64,000 bases of DNA from Actinotalea subterranea (GCF_008364845.1 NZ_VTTP01000006.1:153889-217888); one strand, 5' to 3'; counted from the stretch's first letter, positions 52,926 through 62,183 are shown. Numbers and translations: made by a program. Notes: generated by a model from the sequence alone, not told the origin.

Positions 52926-53041
52926 GGGCGTCAACCTACAGGCCGATGTGTACGACCGTCCACAGAGTGTGTACGCTCGTACCACCGTGGCCGGGACGGT
53001 CGCGCGTCCCACGTGCCCCGCGAACGGGAGACCACCGAGCC
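52926..53041. promoter_or_regulatory. Divergent promoter/operator, acetyltransferase versus MFS
   Basis: GTGTACG occurs twice (around 52948 and 52969), and the second extends into GTACG-CT-CGTAC (52971-52982), a small palindrome suited to a TetR dimer. On the minus strand TAGGTT (plus 52933-52938) is the -10 of the acetyltransferase. On the plus strand TACGCT (52972-52977) may be the MFS -10, so the palindrome would cover it. Confidence 0.5.
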
Positions 53042-54319
53042 GTGTACTCACTCCTCCTGGCGATCATCTACATCGCCTTCGTCAGCCTCGGGCTCCCGGA
53101 CTCCCTCATCGGCTCGGGCTGGCCGGTCATGCACCAGGACCTCGGTGTGCCGGTGGCCTTCGCGGGCCTGGTGACCATGATCATTGCCGGCGGCACGATC
53201 CTCTCCAGCCTCGCGTCGGAGCGCGTCACGCGCCGGTTCGGCGCCGGCGCCGTCACGGCCGTCAGCGTCGGGCTGACCGCGGCGGCCCTCGTGGGCTTCT
53301 CCGTCTCCGGCTCGTTCTGGCTGGTGTGCCTGTGGGCCATCCCCTACGGGCTGGGCGCCGGCGCGGTCGACGCGGCCCTCAACAACTACGTGGCCCTGCA
53401 CTACGCCGCGCGGCACATGAACTGGCTGCACAGCTTCTGGGGCCTGGGCGCCTCGATCAGCCCGTTCATCATGAGCCACGCGCTGACCTCCGGTGCCGGG
53501 TGGTCCAGCGCCTACCGGGTCGTCGGCCTCATCCAGGTCGTGCTCACGTTCGTGCTGATCGTGAGCGTGCCGCTGTGGGGGAGGGTCAACCCGGTCGTCC
53601 CGGCCGCGCGCGCACGAGCGACCGGCGAGGTGCACGACGCCGGGACGGAGCCGTCAGGGAGGGGCCGTGCCCACGTCCCGCTCGCGCACGCGCTGCGGAT
53701 CCCGGGCGTCGTCCTGATCCTGATCGCCTTCTTCGCGTACTGCGGGCTCGAGAGCACGACGATGCTGTGGGCGTCGACGTTCCTGGTCACCGACCGCGGG
53801 GTCACCCCTGGGACGGCGGCCGCGTTCGCCTCGCTGTTCCTCCTGGGCATCACCTGCGGGCGCTTCCTGGCCGGCTTCTTCGCCGACCGTGTCGGCGACC
53901 GGCAGCTGATCCGCGGCGGCTTCGTGACGGTCGGCCTGGGCGTCGCCCTGCTCGCCCTCCCGGTGCCGACCGACGCGCTCGCGCTCGTCGGGCTCGTGGT
54001 CGCGGGTCTGGGGTGCGCGCCCGTCTACCCGGCGATCATCCACTCCACCCCCGTCAACTTCGGCCGCGGGAGCTCGCAGGCGGTCATCGGCGTCCAGATG
54101 GCCGCCGCCTACACCGGCTCGACGCTCGCGCCGCCGCTCTTCGGCGGGATCGCAAGCTGGACGGGGATGTGGGTGCTCCCGCTGTTCCTGGCGGCGCTCG
54201 TCGCGCTGGGCCTGGTCATGTCCGAGCGGCTCAACCGCCTCGTCGACCACCGGCCGCGCAGCGACGAGACGTCCCGCCCGCGTCAGGGCGCGCCGTCGTC
54301 CCCGGGAGACGCGCCCTAG
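53042..54319 (+). CDS. MFS transporter
   Basis: This 425-residue major facilitator protein has about twelve membrane segments and a central cytoplasmic loop near 195-225. It begins YSLLLAIIYIAFVSLGLPDS and has HSFWGLGASISPF and GRFLAGFFADRVGDR, typical of the fucose-permease-like (FucP/YbjJ) group of sugar or metabolite transporters. GGGAG precedes the GTG by about ten bases. It is divergent from an acetyltransferase and TetR gene. Its stop shares four bases (CTAG, 54316-54319) with the stop of the convergent DUF2342 gene. Substrate unknown. Confidence 0.88.
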   Translation: MYSLLLAIIYIAFVSLGLPDSLIGSGWPVMHQDLGVPVAFAGLVTMIIAGGTILSSLASERVTRRFGAGAVTAVSVGLTAAALVGFSVSGSFWLVCLWAIPYGLGAGAVDAALNNYVALHYAARHMNWLHSFWGLGASISPFIMSHALTSGAGWSSAYRVVGLIQVVLTFVLIVSVPLWGRVNPVVPAARARATGEVHDAGTEPSGRGRAHVPLAHALRIPGVVLILIAFFAYCGLESTTMLWASTFLVTDRGVTPGTAAAFASLFLLGITCGRFLAGFFADRVGDRQLIRGGFVTVGLGVALLALPVPTDALALVGLVVAGLGCAPVYPAIIHSTPVNFGRGSSQAVIGVQMAAAYTGSTLAPPLFGGIASWTGMWVLPLFLAALVALGLVMSERLNRLVDHRPRSDETSRPRQGAPSSPGDAP

Positions 54320-55845
54320 CTGCGCGCCTCGGGCGTCCCGGGAGCCTCGTCCGGGGTTCCCGGCTCCTCGGGGTCCGGCGCTGGCCCGGCCGACGCGTCG
54401 GGTGCGTCTGCGGCGTCGTCCGAGCCGAAGATCTCCGCGAGCGCGCGGTCGAGGTCCGCGTGGTCGGAGCTGGCCTCCGCGCGCCGGGCTGCGTACCCGC
54501 TCGGGTCGTCGAGGTCCTCGCCCGTGGGCAGCAGGTCGGGGTGCCCCCAGACGGCGTCGCGCGCGGACGTGCTCCCGTCGCTCGTGATCTGCGCCCACAG
54601 GCGGGCGGCGTCGCGGGAGCGGCGGGGGCGCAGCTCGAGGCCCACGAGGGTCGCGAACGTGTCCTCGGCGGGACCGCCCGCGGCGCGGCGGCGGCGCATC
54701 ATCTCGCGCAGCGCGGCGGTGTGGGGCAGGTGGGGGGCGGCCGCTGCGGCGGTGACCTCGTCGACCCAGCCCTCGACGAGCGCGAGCGCGGTCTCGAGGC
54801 GCAGCAGCGCGGCGTCCTGGTCGGGTGTCGTGCCGGGGGCGAAGACGCCGCCGGAGAGCGCCGACTGCAGCGCGTGCGGGTCCGTGACGTCGATGGACCG
54901 GACGGCGTCCTCGAGCGTCTCCATGTCGATGCGGATGCCGCGCGCGTAGGCCTCGACGGCGCCGAGGAGGTGCCCGCGGAGCCAGCCGACGTGCGTGAAG
55001 AGCCGTGCGTGCGCGGCCTCACGGATCGCGAGGAACAGGCGGACCTCGTCGGCCGGGGCGTCGAGCCCCTCGGCGAACTGGGCGACGTTGCGGGGCAGGA
55101 GCACGACGCCCGGGCCCTCGGTGAGCGGGATCCCGATGTCGGTGCTGCCGAAGACCTCGCGGCTGAGGGTTCCGGCGGCCTGGCCCACCTGCATGCCGAA
55201 GACGGCGCCGCCGAGCTGGCGCATCATCTGGCCGGCACCTGCCCCGGTGCCCTCGGTGCCGGGCATCCCGGTGATCGCGGTGAGGCCCTCGGCCTGCGGG
55301 CCCAGCGAGGCTGCCAGGGCGTCGGCGACGGAGGTCGCGACGGGGCCGGCGAGCGCGTGCCACGCGCCGAGGGTGTGCTCGACCCACTCGGACCGGCTCC
55401 ATGCGCGCACGGGTCCGCCCGACGGGGGGAGGTCGGTCGCGGCGTCGAGCCAGAGCTCCGCGACCGAGAAGGCGCTCGTGACCTCGCGACGCTGCGCCTC
55501 GTTCACGGACGGGTCGCCCTCGGCGACGGCGGCCTGCCGGGCGAGGTCGCGCGCGAGGTCCCAGTTGACGGGCTGGTCGCCCGAGGACGCGAGCATCCGC
55601 TGGACCTGGGCGAGGATCTGGCCGAGCGCCGCGGGGTCGTCGGGCAGGCCGGCTGCGGCGGCGAGCCCGGCGAGGTCCACGGGTGCGCCGTCGGGTCCCG
55701 TCAGCCCGAGCCCCTCGAGGCCGCCGCGCTCCGCGAGCTCCTCGAGCACGGCGTCCGCGTCGGGGCCGAGGACCTGACGCAGGAGCTGCTCCCACTGGGG
55801 CGGCACACCTCGGCCAGGATCGTTGTCGGGTGGCGGTGTGCTCAT
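54316..55845 (-). CDS. DUF2342 zinc-dependent-metalloprotease-like protein
   Basis: This 509-residue protein is a member of DUF2342, conserved in actinobacteria and named zinc-dependent metalloprotease or coenzyme F420 biosynthesis-associated protein. It has EHTLGAWHALAGP and a central IREAAHARLFTHVGWL, which resembles a zincin helix in which the HExxH glutamate order is altered (EAAHxxxF), so catalysis is doubtful. The N-terminus is Gln/Leu-rich and the C-terminus Pro/Asp-rich. AGGAG lies upstream of the ATG. It corresponds in order to Rv3195, as I recall, next to the YlbL-type gene. Confidence 0.85.
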   Translation of the reverse strand: MSTPPPDNDPGRGVPPQWEQLLRQVLGPDADAVLEELAERGGLEGLGLTGPDGAPVDLAGLAAAAGLPDDPAALGQILAQVQRMLASSGDQPVNWDLARDLARQAAVAEGDPSVNEAQRREVTSAFSVAELWLDAATDLPPSGGPVRAWSRSEWVEHTLGAWHALAGPVATSVADALAASLGPQAEGLTAITGMPGTEGTGAGAGQMMRQLGGAVFGMQVGQAAGTLSREVFGSTDIGIPLTEGPGVVLLPRNVAQFAEGLDAPADEVRLFLAIREAAHARLFTHVGWLRGHLLGAVEAYARGIRIDMETLEDAVRSIDVTDPHALQSALSGGVFAPGTTPDQDAALLRLETALALVEGWVDEVTAAAAAPHLPHTAALREMMRRRRAAGGPAEDTFATLVGLELRPRRSRDAARLWAQITSDGSTSARDAVWGHPDLLPTGEDLDDPSGYAARRAEASSDHADLDRALAEIFGSDDAADAPDASAGPAPDPEEPGTPDEAPGTPEARS

Positions 55846-55922
55846 CGGAACTCCTGGGACGATGGGCCGGGGACGTGACCACGGTAACCACCAACGGCGG
55901 CCGGAGGAGGGGGGCGGAGGCG

Positions 55923-57134
55923 ATGTCGGGCAAGGTTCGCTCTGGGCGCAGCGCCCGTGCCGGCGACGCGTCGTGCGGCCTCGTGCCGCCCGACGGTCCG
56001 GGCGACGTCGTCGTGATCGGGCGTGGCCCGCTCGCTGCCGCAGTCGTCACGCGGTTCGCCGCACCCGGCGCGTGCGCGGACGGCCTGCCCTCCGCCGGCG
56101 GTGGGCCCGACGACGCAGGCGACCGGCCGGGCGCGGCCGGTGGGCCCGGGCGAGGTGCCCGCCACGGGATCGTGCGCGCCGTCCCGGACCTCCCGGGCAC
56201 GGCCCCCGAGGAGGCGCTCGTCGGGGCCGCCGTCGTGGTGCTGGTGTGCGACGACGCCGACCTGTCCCTCGCGGGCCCGGGGACGCCGGGCGCGGGCGGG
56301 GCGGGCAGCGCGGCCGAGGCGCAGGACCGTCGCACGGCGATGGTCCACCAGGCGCAGCGCGTCCTGACCGGGGCGCGGCTGGCCGGGGTGCGCCAGGTCG
56401 TGGCCATCACCTCGGCGATGGTCCACGGTGCCGGGCCGGGTCGCCCCGTCATCACCGACGACGAGGAGCCGATGACCGTGCCCGGCGAGGGGCAGGTCGG
56501 GGACCTCGTCGCGGTCGAGTCGGTGCTGGCCCGTGCGGCCTCGGCGCCCGGCCCCGGCCCGGCGGTCATGGTGCTGCGGCCGGCCGCCGTCGTCGGGCCG
56601 GGAGTGGACACCCTGGTGACCCGGCACTTCGCGGCGCCCCGGCTCCTGAGCGTGCGGGGCGGCGACCGGACGTGGCAGCTGGTGCACGTGGACGACGTGG
56701 CGTCGGCCGTGGAGGTCGCGGTGCGTGAGGGCTGGTCCGGGTCGGCGACGGTGGCGGCAGACCCGGTGCTCGGGGCCGCGGACGTCGTGCGCATCTCCGG
56801 GATGCGGCGCGTCGAGCTGCCGGCGAGCACCGCGTTCGCGACGGCCGAGCGCCTGCACCGGGTCGGGGCGCTGCCCGCCCCGGCGGACGGGCTCAGCTAT
56901 GTCGTCTACCCGTGGACGGTCGACCCGGCCCGGCTGCGCGCCGCAGGCTGGGCGGCGGCGCACGACGGCGAGGCGTGCCTGCGCGTGCTGCTCGAGACGG
57001 TCCGGGGGCGGGTCTCGCTCGGCGGCCGGCCCCGCGGCGGGCGGGACGTGGCGTGGAGCGCGGCCGGGGCTGCGGTGGCGGCGCTCGGGACCGCGGCGAT
57101 CTGGCGGCAGGCGCGGCTGAGGCGGTACGGCTGA
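55923..57134 (+). CDS. NAD-dependent epimerase/dehydratase-like protein
   Basis: This 403-residue protein has an atypical Rossmann start (DVVVIGRGPLAAAVVTRFA) and an SDR-extended-like body with QVVAITSAMVHGAG, VMVLRPAAVVGPG and WQLVHVDDVASAVEVAV. The canonical GxxGxxG reads GRGPLAA, so cofactor binding is uncertain, and no YxxxK pair is clear. A final hydrophobic helix (AWSAAGAAVAALGTAAIW) may anchor it. The ATG at 55923 has GGAGG runs upstream; a GTG at 55875 is possible. It leads into the YlbL-type gene 27 bases on. Role unknown. Confidence 0.75.
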   Translation: MSGKVRSGRSARAGDASCGLVPPDGPGDVVVIGRGPLAAAVVTRFAAPGACADGLPSAGGGPDDAGDRPGAAGGPGRGARHGIVRAVPDLPGTAPEEALVGAAVVVLVCDDADLSLAGPGTPGAGGAGSAAEAQDRRTAMVHQAQRVLTGARLAGVRQVVAITSAMVHGAGPGRPVITDDEEPMTVPGEGQVGDLVAVESVLARAASAPGPGPAVMVLRPAAVVGPGVDTLVTRHFAAPRLLSVRGGDRTWQLVHVDDVASAVEVAVREGWSGSATVAADPVLGAADVVRISGMRRVELPASTAFATAERLHRVGALPAPADGLSYVVYPWTVDPARLRAAGWAAAHDGEACLRVLLETVRGRVSLGGRPRGGRDVAWSAAGAAVAALGTAAIWRQARLRRYG

Positions 57135-57160
57135 GGCGCCGGGGAGGGGATGATGTCCCG

Positions 57161-58273
57161 GTGAACGACGCGCCCGACGTCCTTGCCGGAGCCCCGCCCC
57201 TGCCGGGGCCGGACCCTGAGCCCGAGCCGCTCACGCCGCGCGCGATCACCTTGGCCGCGGCCACGGTGCTGACGTCGATCCTCGTCGCCGTCGCTGCCGT
57301 GCTGCCGATGCCGTACGCGGTGAGCTCGCCGGGGCCCACCCGGGACACGCTCGGCGAGCAGGACGGCACGCCGCTGATCACGGTCACCGGTGAGCCCTCC
57401 TACGAGTCGACGGGGCACCTGCTGCTCACGACCGTGCAGGTCGCGGGCGGGCCGGACTACCCGGTGGGCATCGCCCAGGTGCTGCAGGGCTGGTTCGAGG
57501 CCGACTCGTCCGTGTCGCCCGTCGAGCTCGTGTTCGCGCCCTCGGAGTCGCGTGACGACATCGACGCCCGCAACCAGGCGGCCATGATCTCCTCGCAGGA
57601 GAACGCGACCGTCGCGGCGCTCGAGGAGCTCGGCTACGAGGTCCCGACGGTCCTCACGGTCGAGGAGACCGTCGAGGGCATGGGTGCCGAGGGCGTGGTC
57701 CAGCCCGGCGACGTCATCGTCGCCGTCGACGGCGAGGAGGTCCCGAGCTTCTCGGCGCTGAGCGCGGCGCTCGACGCCGTGGCCCCCGGCGCGACCGTGG
57801 TGCTCGGGGTCGAGCGCGACGGCGAGCGCCACGACCTTGACGTCACGACCACCGAGGGCGAGGACGGCAGTGCCCAGCTCGGCGTGTACATCGACCCCGA
57901 GTTCGACCTCCCGGTCGACGTCGAGATCCAGATCGACAACGTGGGCGGGCCCAGCGCCGGGACCATGTTCGCACTGGGGATCATCGACAAGCTCACCGAG
58001 GCGGACGAGGCGAACGGCGTGAGCATCGCGGGCACCGGGACGATGGACCTCACGGGCACGGTGGGTCCGATCGGCGGCATCCGCCACAAGATGGTCGGCG
58101 CTCTCGAGGACGGCGCCATGTGGTTCCTGGCCCCGGCGTCCAACTGCGACGAGGTCGTGGGGTACGAGCCCGACGGCCTCGAGGTCGTCCGGGTCGCGAC
58201 GCTCGACGAGGCCCGCGCGGCGGTCGAGGCGATCGGCGCCGGCGAGGGTGAGGGCCTGCCCCGCTGCGAGTGA
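57161..58273 (+). CDS. PDZ-Lon (YlbL-type) membrane protease
   Basis: This 370-residue membrane-anchored serine protease has one N-terminal membrane segment (about 27-48), a PDZ domain (about 165-250, GVVQPGDVIVAVDGEEV) and a Lon-type proteolytic domain. The catalytic serine is in GGPSAGTMFALGIID near 267 and the lysine in GGIRHKMVGA near 308, a Ser-Lys dyad. GATGAT lies six bases before the GTG, so the message is likely leaderless. The order DUF2342, YlbL, PPA1309, UPF0182 is widely conserved in actinobacteria. Substrates are unknown; Bacillus YlbL degrades a cell-division inhibitor. Confidence 0.92.
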   Translation: MNDAPDVLAGAPPLPGPDPEPEPLTPRAITLAAATVLTSILVAVAAVLPMPYAVSSPGPTRDTLGEQDGTPLITVTGEPSYESTGHLLLTTVQVAGGPDYPVGIAQVLQGWFEADSSVSPVELVFAPSESRDDIDARNQAAMISSQENATVAALEELGYEVPTVLTVEETVEGMGAEGVVQPGDVIVAVDGEEVPSFSALSAALDAVAPGATVVLGVERDGERHDLDVTTTEGEDGSAQLGVYIDPEFDLPVDVEIQIDNVGGPSAGTMFALGIIDKLTEADEANGVSIAGTGTMDLTGTVGPIGGIRHKMVGALEDGAMWFLAPASNCDEVVGYEPDGLEVVRVATLDEARAAVEAIGAGEGEGLPRCE

Positions 58274-58281
58274 CCGGCTCG

Positions 58282-58896
58282 TCAGGCGAGCGTCGCGCGC
58301 ACGGCCTCCACGAGCCCCGGGACGAGGTCGGGGCCGCCGCCCACCTGGTCGTCGGCGTCGTTCGCGCGGGTCCGTACCGCGCACCACGAGCCCCCTGAGC
58401 GCAGCGCACCGACGGCGATCCGCACGTCCTGCCGGTCCGGGTGGGCCATGAGGTACTCGAGCGCGGCGTCGGGCTCCGGCGGCATGCCCTCCTCGGCGGC
58501 GGGCGGCAGCACGACGCGCTCGACGACGACGGCCGCGCCGTCGACGGCGGGCGGCCACGACAGCCCGGCGAGGAGGTCCTCGAGGGACGGGGCCGCGGGC
58601 AGCTCCTCCTGCTCGACGGAGGTCAGGTGGTGCGGGTCGCGGCGGGCGCGGGCGACGACCTCCGCGGGGAGCTGCGCCTCGAGCGTCGGCTCGGCGTCGA
58701 GAGCGCGGGCGGTGCCGACGAGCGCGAACACGCGCACGGGGCCGTCCCAGCCGCCGCTCGCGACGTGCCGCTCGATCTCGTGGACCGCCTCCGCGAGCGC
58801 GGCGACGGGCAGGGCCAGGGCCGTCGTCGTCGCCTCACCGTTGCGGTGGGCGACGTCGTCCGAGGGGGCGGGGGCGTGGTCGTCGTGCAGGCTCAT
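58282..58896 (-). CDS. PPA1309-family protein
   Basis: This 204-residue protein belongs to the actinobacterial PPA1309 family of unknown function. It is soluble and acidic, with VHEIERHVASGGWDGPVRVF and the conserved C-terminal DVRIAVGALRSGGSWCAVR. The ATG at 58896 follows GAGCAT by seven bases and is preferred over one three codons upstream. It is convergent with the YlbL-type gene and divergent from UPF0182, its usual neighbours. Confidence 0.85.
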   Translation of the reverse strand: MSLHDDHAPAPSDDVAHRNGEATTTALALPVAALAEAVHEIERHVASGGWDGPVRVFALVGTARALDAEPTLEAQLPAEVVARARRDPHHLTSVEQEELPAAPSLEDLLAGLSWPPAVDGAAVVVERVVLPPAAEEGMPPEPDAALEYLMAHPDRQDVRIAVGALRSGGSWCAVRTRANDADDQVGGGPDLVPGLVEAVRATLA

Positions 58897-59096
58897 GCGG
58901 GCCATGCTCTCAGGTGGTCGACGCCGGGGTCGCGGTGGGCGCTCGCGGGCACCGGGCGAGCGGCCACGCCGTCGGGAGGTCTGTGGGAACCTGTGGATCG
59001 GCAGGGACGTTCACCTGCTGACCCGGCGTGGACTGTGCCGCGAGGCGGCGGCCGGGCGTGTGACTCGACGAGCCGACGACCTGAGGTAGCCCTGAC

Positions 59097-62000
59097 GTGA
59101 CCTTCGCCCCCACGCCCCGCCCCGCCGGTGCCTCCGCACCCCGACGTCGTGGTGCCCTCGGCCCCACGATCGTCGTGCTGGTGGCCGCCGGGATCCTGCT
59201 GATGATCACCTCCCAGGTGTGGACCGAGGTGCTCTGGTACGACCAGCTGGGCTTCCTCGAGGTCCTCAAGACCGAGTGGTTCACGCGCATCGCGCTCTTC
59301 GCGGGCGCGTTCCTCGTCATGGCCGGTGCCGTGTTCGCGGCGCTGTCGGTCGCTTACCGCAGCCGACCCGTGTACGCGCCGTCGACGCCCGAGCAGGCGT
59401 CGCTGGACCAGTACCGCGAGATGATCGAGCCGCTGCGCCGGATCGTGATGATCGTCGGGCCCACGCTGCTCGGCTTCTTCGCGGGTGCCGCGGCGTCGGC
59501 CCGCTGGGACGACGTGCTGCTGTTCCTCAACGGCGGCGACTTCGGCCGTGTCGACCCGCAGTGGGGCCTCGACCTGTCGTTCTTCGTGTTCACGCTCCCG
59601 ACCCTGCGCTTCGTCGTCTCGTTCCTCATGGCTGTCGCGGTCATCGCGGGCATCGCGGGCGCAGCGACCCAGTACCTGTACGGCGGGCTCCGCATCGGCG
59701 GGGGACCGGGCGCCGAGCGCACGACGTCGGCCGCACGCATCCAGCTCGGCATCACCGCCGCGGTGATCATGCTGCTCATCGGCGCGAACTACTGGCTCGA
59801 CAGGTACTCGCTGCTGACGAACTCGGCCGAGCGCATCGAGGGCATCCAGGGCGCGCTGTACGCGGACGTCAACGCTGTGCTGCCGTCCAAGGCGATCCTC
59901 ACGGGCGTCGCGGTCCTCGTGGCCGTGCTGTTCGTGATCGCCGCCTTCCGCGGCAACTGGCGCCTGCCGGCGATCGGCGTCGGGCTCATGGTCGTCTCCG
60001 CGATCGCGATCGGCGGCATCTACCCGGCGATCGTGCAGCGGTTCCAGGTGGTGCCGAACGCGCAGGAGCTCGAGGCCGAGTACATCCAGCGCAACATCGA
60101 CGCGACGCGTGCGGCCTTCGACCTCGAGGACGTCGAGATCACGCCGTACGACGCTGCGCTCGAGGCCGAGGAGGGCGCTCTGCGCGAGGACGCGGAGACG
60201 GCGGCGAGCATCCGCCTCCTCGACCCCGCGATCGTCAGCCCGTCGTTCCGCCAGCTCCAGCAGAACAAGCAGTACTACGACTTCCCCGACACGCTCTCCG
60301 TGGACAGGTACCAGATCGACGGCGAGAGCCGCGACACCGTCATCGCGGTGCGCGAGCTCAACCTCGACGGCCTCGGTGGCGAGCAGCGCACCTGGGTCAA
60401 CGAGCACACCGTGTACACCCACGGGTTCGGCGTCGTCGCCGCCTACGGCAACACGACGGGCGCCGACGGCCGGCCGGCCTTCTACCAGGGCGGCATCCCG
60501 TCGACCGGGTCGCTCGGCGACTACGAGCCGCGCATCTACTTCGGCCAGAACACCCCCGAGTACTCGATCGTGGGGGCCCCCGAGGAGACCGAGCCGTGGG
60601 AGCTCGACTACCCGGACGACGAGGCCGGCGGTCAGGTCAACACGAGCTTCCCGACGGACGAGATCGACGCCGGGCCCAAGATCGGCGACTTGTGGACCAA
60701 GACCCTGTACTCGCTCAAGTTCGGGTCCGAGCAGATCCTCTTCTCCGACCGCGTGACCGAGGAGTCGCAGATCCTCTACGACCGCGACCCGCGTGACCGC
60801 GTCGGCAAGGTCGCCCCGTACCTGACGCTCGACACGCGCGTGTACCCGGCGGTCGTCGACGAGAAGGTCGTGTGGATCGTCGACGGCTACACGACGGCGG
60901 ACAGCTACCCGTACTCGGCGTCGCGTGCCCTCGACGAGGCGACGACGGACGCCCTCACGGCGACGTCGGACACCATCGCGGCGCTCGCCCCGCAGCAGGT
61001 CAACTACCTGCGCAACTCGGTCAAGGCCACGGTCGACGCCTACACGGGCGAGGTCACGCTGTACGCGTGGGACGACGAGGACCCGATCCTCGAGGCGTGG
61101 AGCGAGATCTTCCCGACGTCGATCAAGCCGATGAGCGAGATCGACGGCGACCTCATGAGCCACCTGCGGTACCCGGAGGACCTGTTCAAGGTCCAGCGCG
61201 AGCTGCTCACGACGTACCACGTGGGCACGGCGTCCGAGTACTACTCCGGTCAGGACTTCTGGCGGAACCCGCAGGACCCGGTCACGGACACCCAGCTCCA
61301 GCCGCCGTACTACCTGACGCTGAAGATGCCGACGCAGGACGAGCCCACGTTCTCGCTCACGTCGACCTTCGTGCCTGGTGGCAACACCGACCGTGAGGTG
61401 CTGACCGGGTTCCTGGCGGTCGACGCCGAGCCGGGGAACGAGGACGGCGTCAGACGCGAGGGCTACGGCCAGCTCCGGCTGCTCGAGCTGCCACGCAACT
61501 CGACGGTGCCCGGCCCAGGCCAGGTGCAGAACAACTTCGACGCGAGCCCCGAGGTGTCCCAGAACCTCAACCTGCTGCGGCAGGGCAACTCGACGGTGCG
61601 CAGCGGCAACCTGCTGACGCTCCCCGTCGGCGGTGGCCTGCTCTACGTGCAGCCCGTCTACGTGCAGTCGTCGCAGGGCACGCAGTTCCCGCTGCTGCAG
61701 CGCGTGCTCGTGTCCTTCGGTGAGGAGATCGGGTTCGCCGAGGACCTCGAGGGCGCGCTCGACCAGGTGTTCGGCGGTGACGCAGGTGTCGAGGCGCCCG
61801 AGCCGGGTGACGACGCCGAGGAGGTGCCTGACGCGCCCGTCGACGGCGAGGAGGGTGACGGCACCACGGAACCCACCGCGGAGCCGACGACGTCGCCCAC
61901 CACGGCGCCGACCGACGAGCCCACGACGGACCCGACGACCGCCCCCGAGGCGGGCGACGCCCGGGCCCGCCTGGACACGGCCCTGGCGGACGCCCGCACG

Positions 62001-62123
62001 GCCATGATGGACAGCCAGACGGCGCTGACGGCCGGTGACTTCGCCAAGTACGGCGAGGCGCAGGACCGCCTGCAGGAGGCGCTCGAGAGGGCCATCGCCG
62101 CGGAGGCCGAGCTCGAGGGCTGA
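59097..62123 (+). CDS. UPF0182 family membrane protein
   Basis: This 1008-residue UPF0182 (COG1615) protein has seven N-terminal membrane segments (about 20-330), a very large extracytoplasmic domain (about 340-895) with conserved SVDRYQIDG and WVNEHTVYTHGFG, and an acidic Thr/Pro-rich linker (TTEPTAEPTTSPTTAPTDEP) before a final 50-residue helix. The start GTG lies just after GGTAGCCCTGAC, probably a leaderless promoter. The family is almost universal in actinobacteria yet uncharacterised. It resembles Rv3193c in position as I recall. Confidence 0.92.
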   Translation: MTFAPTPRPAGASAPRRRGALGPTIVVLVAAGILLMITSQVWTEVLWYDQLGFLEVLKTEWFTRIALFAGAFLVMAGAVFAALSVAYRSRPVYAPSTPEQASLDQYREMIEPLRRIVMIVGPTLLGFFAGAAASARWDDVLLFLNGGDFGRVDPQWGLDLSFFVFTLPTLRFVVSFLMAVAVIAGIAGAATQYLYGGLRIGGGPGAERTTSAARIQLGITAAVIMLLIGANYWLDRYSLLTNSAERIEGIQGALYADVNAVLPSKAILTGVAVLVAVLFVIAAFRGNWRLPAIGVGLMVVSAIAIGGIYPAIVQRFQVVPNAQELEAEYIQRNIDATRAAFDLEDVEITPYDAALEAEEGALREDAETAASIRLLDPAIVSPSFRQLQQNKQYYDFPDTLSVDRYQIDGESRDTVIAVRELNLDGLGGEQRTWVNEHTVYTHGFGVVAAYGNTTGADGRPAFYQGGIPSTGSLGDYEPRIYFGQNTPEYSIVGAPEETEPWELDYPDDEAGGQVNTSFPTDEIDAGPKIGDLWTKTLYSLKFGSEQILFSDRVTEESQILYDRDPRDRVGKVAPYLTLDTRVYPAVVDEKVVWIVDGYTTADSYPYSASRALDEATTDALTATSDTIAALAPQQVNYLRNSVKATVDAYTGEVTLYAWDDEDPILEAWSEIFPTSIKPMSEIDGDLMSHLRYPEDLFKVQRELLTTYHVGTASEYYSGQDFWRNPQDPVTDTQLQPPYYLTLKMPTQDEPTFSLTSTFVPGGNTDREVLTGFLAVDAEPGNEDGVRREGYGQLRLLELPRNSTVPGPGQVQNNFDASPEVSQNLNLLRQGNSTVRSGNLLTLPVGGGLLYVQPVYVQSSQGTQFPLLQRVLVSFGEEIGFAEDLEGALDQVFGGDAGVEAPEPGDDAEEVPDAPVDGEEGDGTTEPTAEPTTSPTTAPTDEPTTDPTTAPEAGDARARLDTALADARTAMMDSQTALTAGDFAKYGEAQDRLQEALERAIAAEAELEG

Positions 62124-62151
62124 GCGGCCGCAGCTCGTAGCGGCGCGATCG

Positions 62152-62183
62152 AGGCCCGGCCGGGCGTGTGCCCGGCCGGGCCT
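62152..62183 (+). terminator. Terminator after UPF0182 gene
   Basis: Perfect 14-base GC-only-type arms (62152-62165 and 62170-62183) with loop GTGT follow the UPF0182 stop by 28 bases. Confidence 0.85.
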
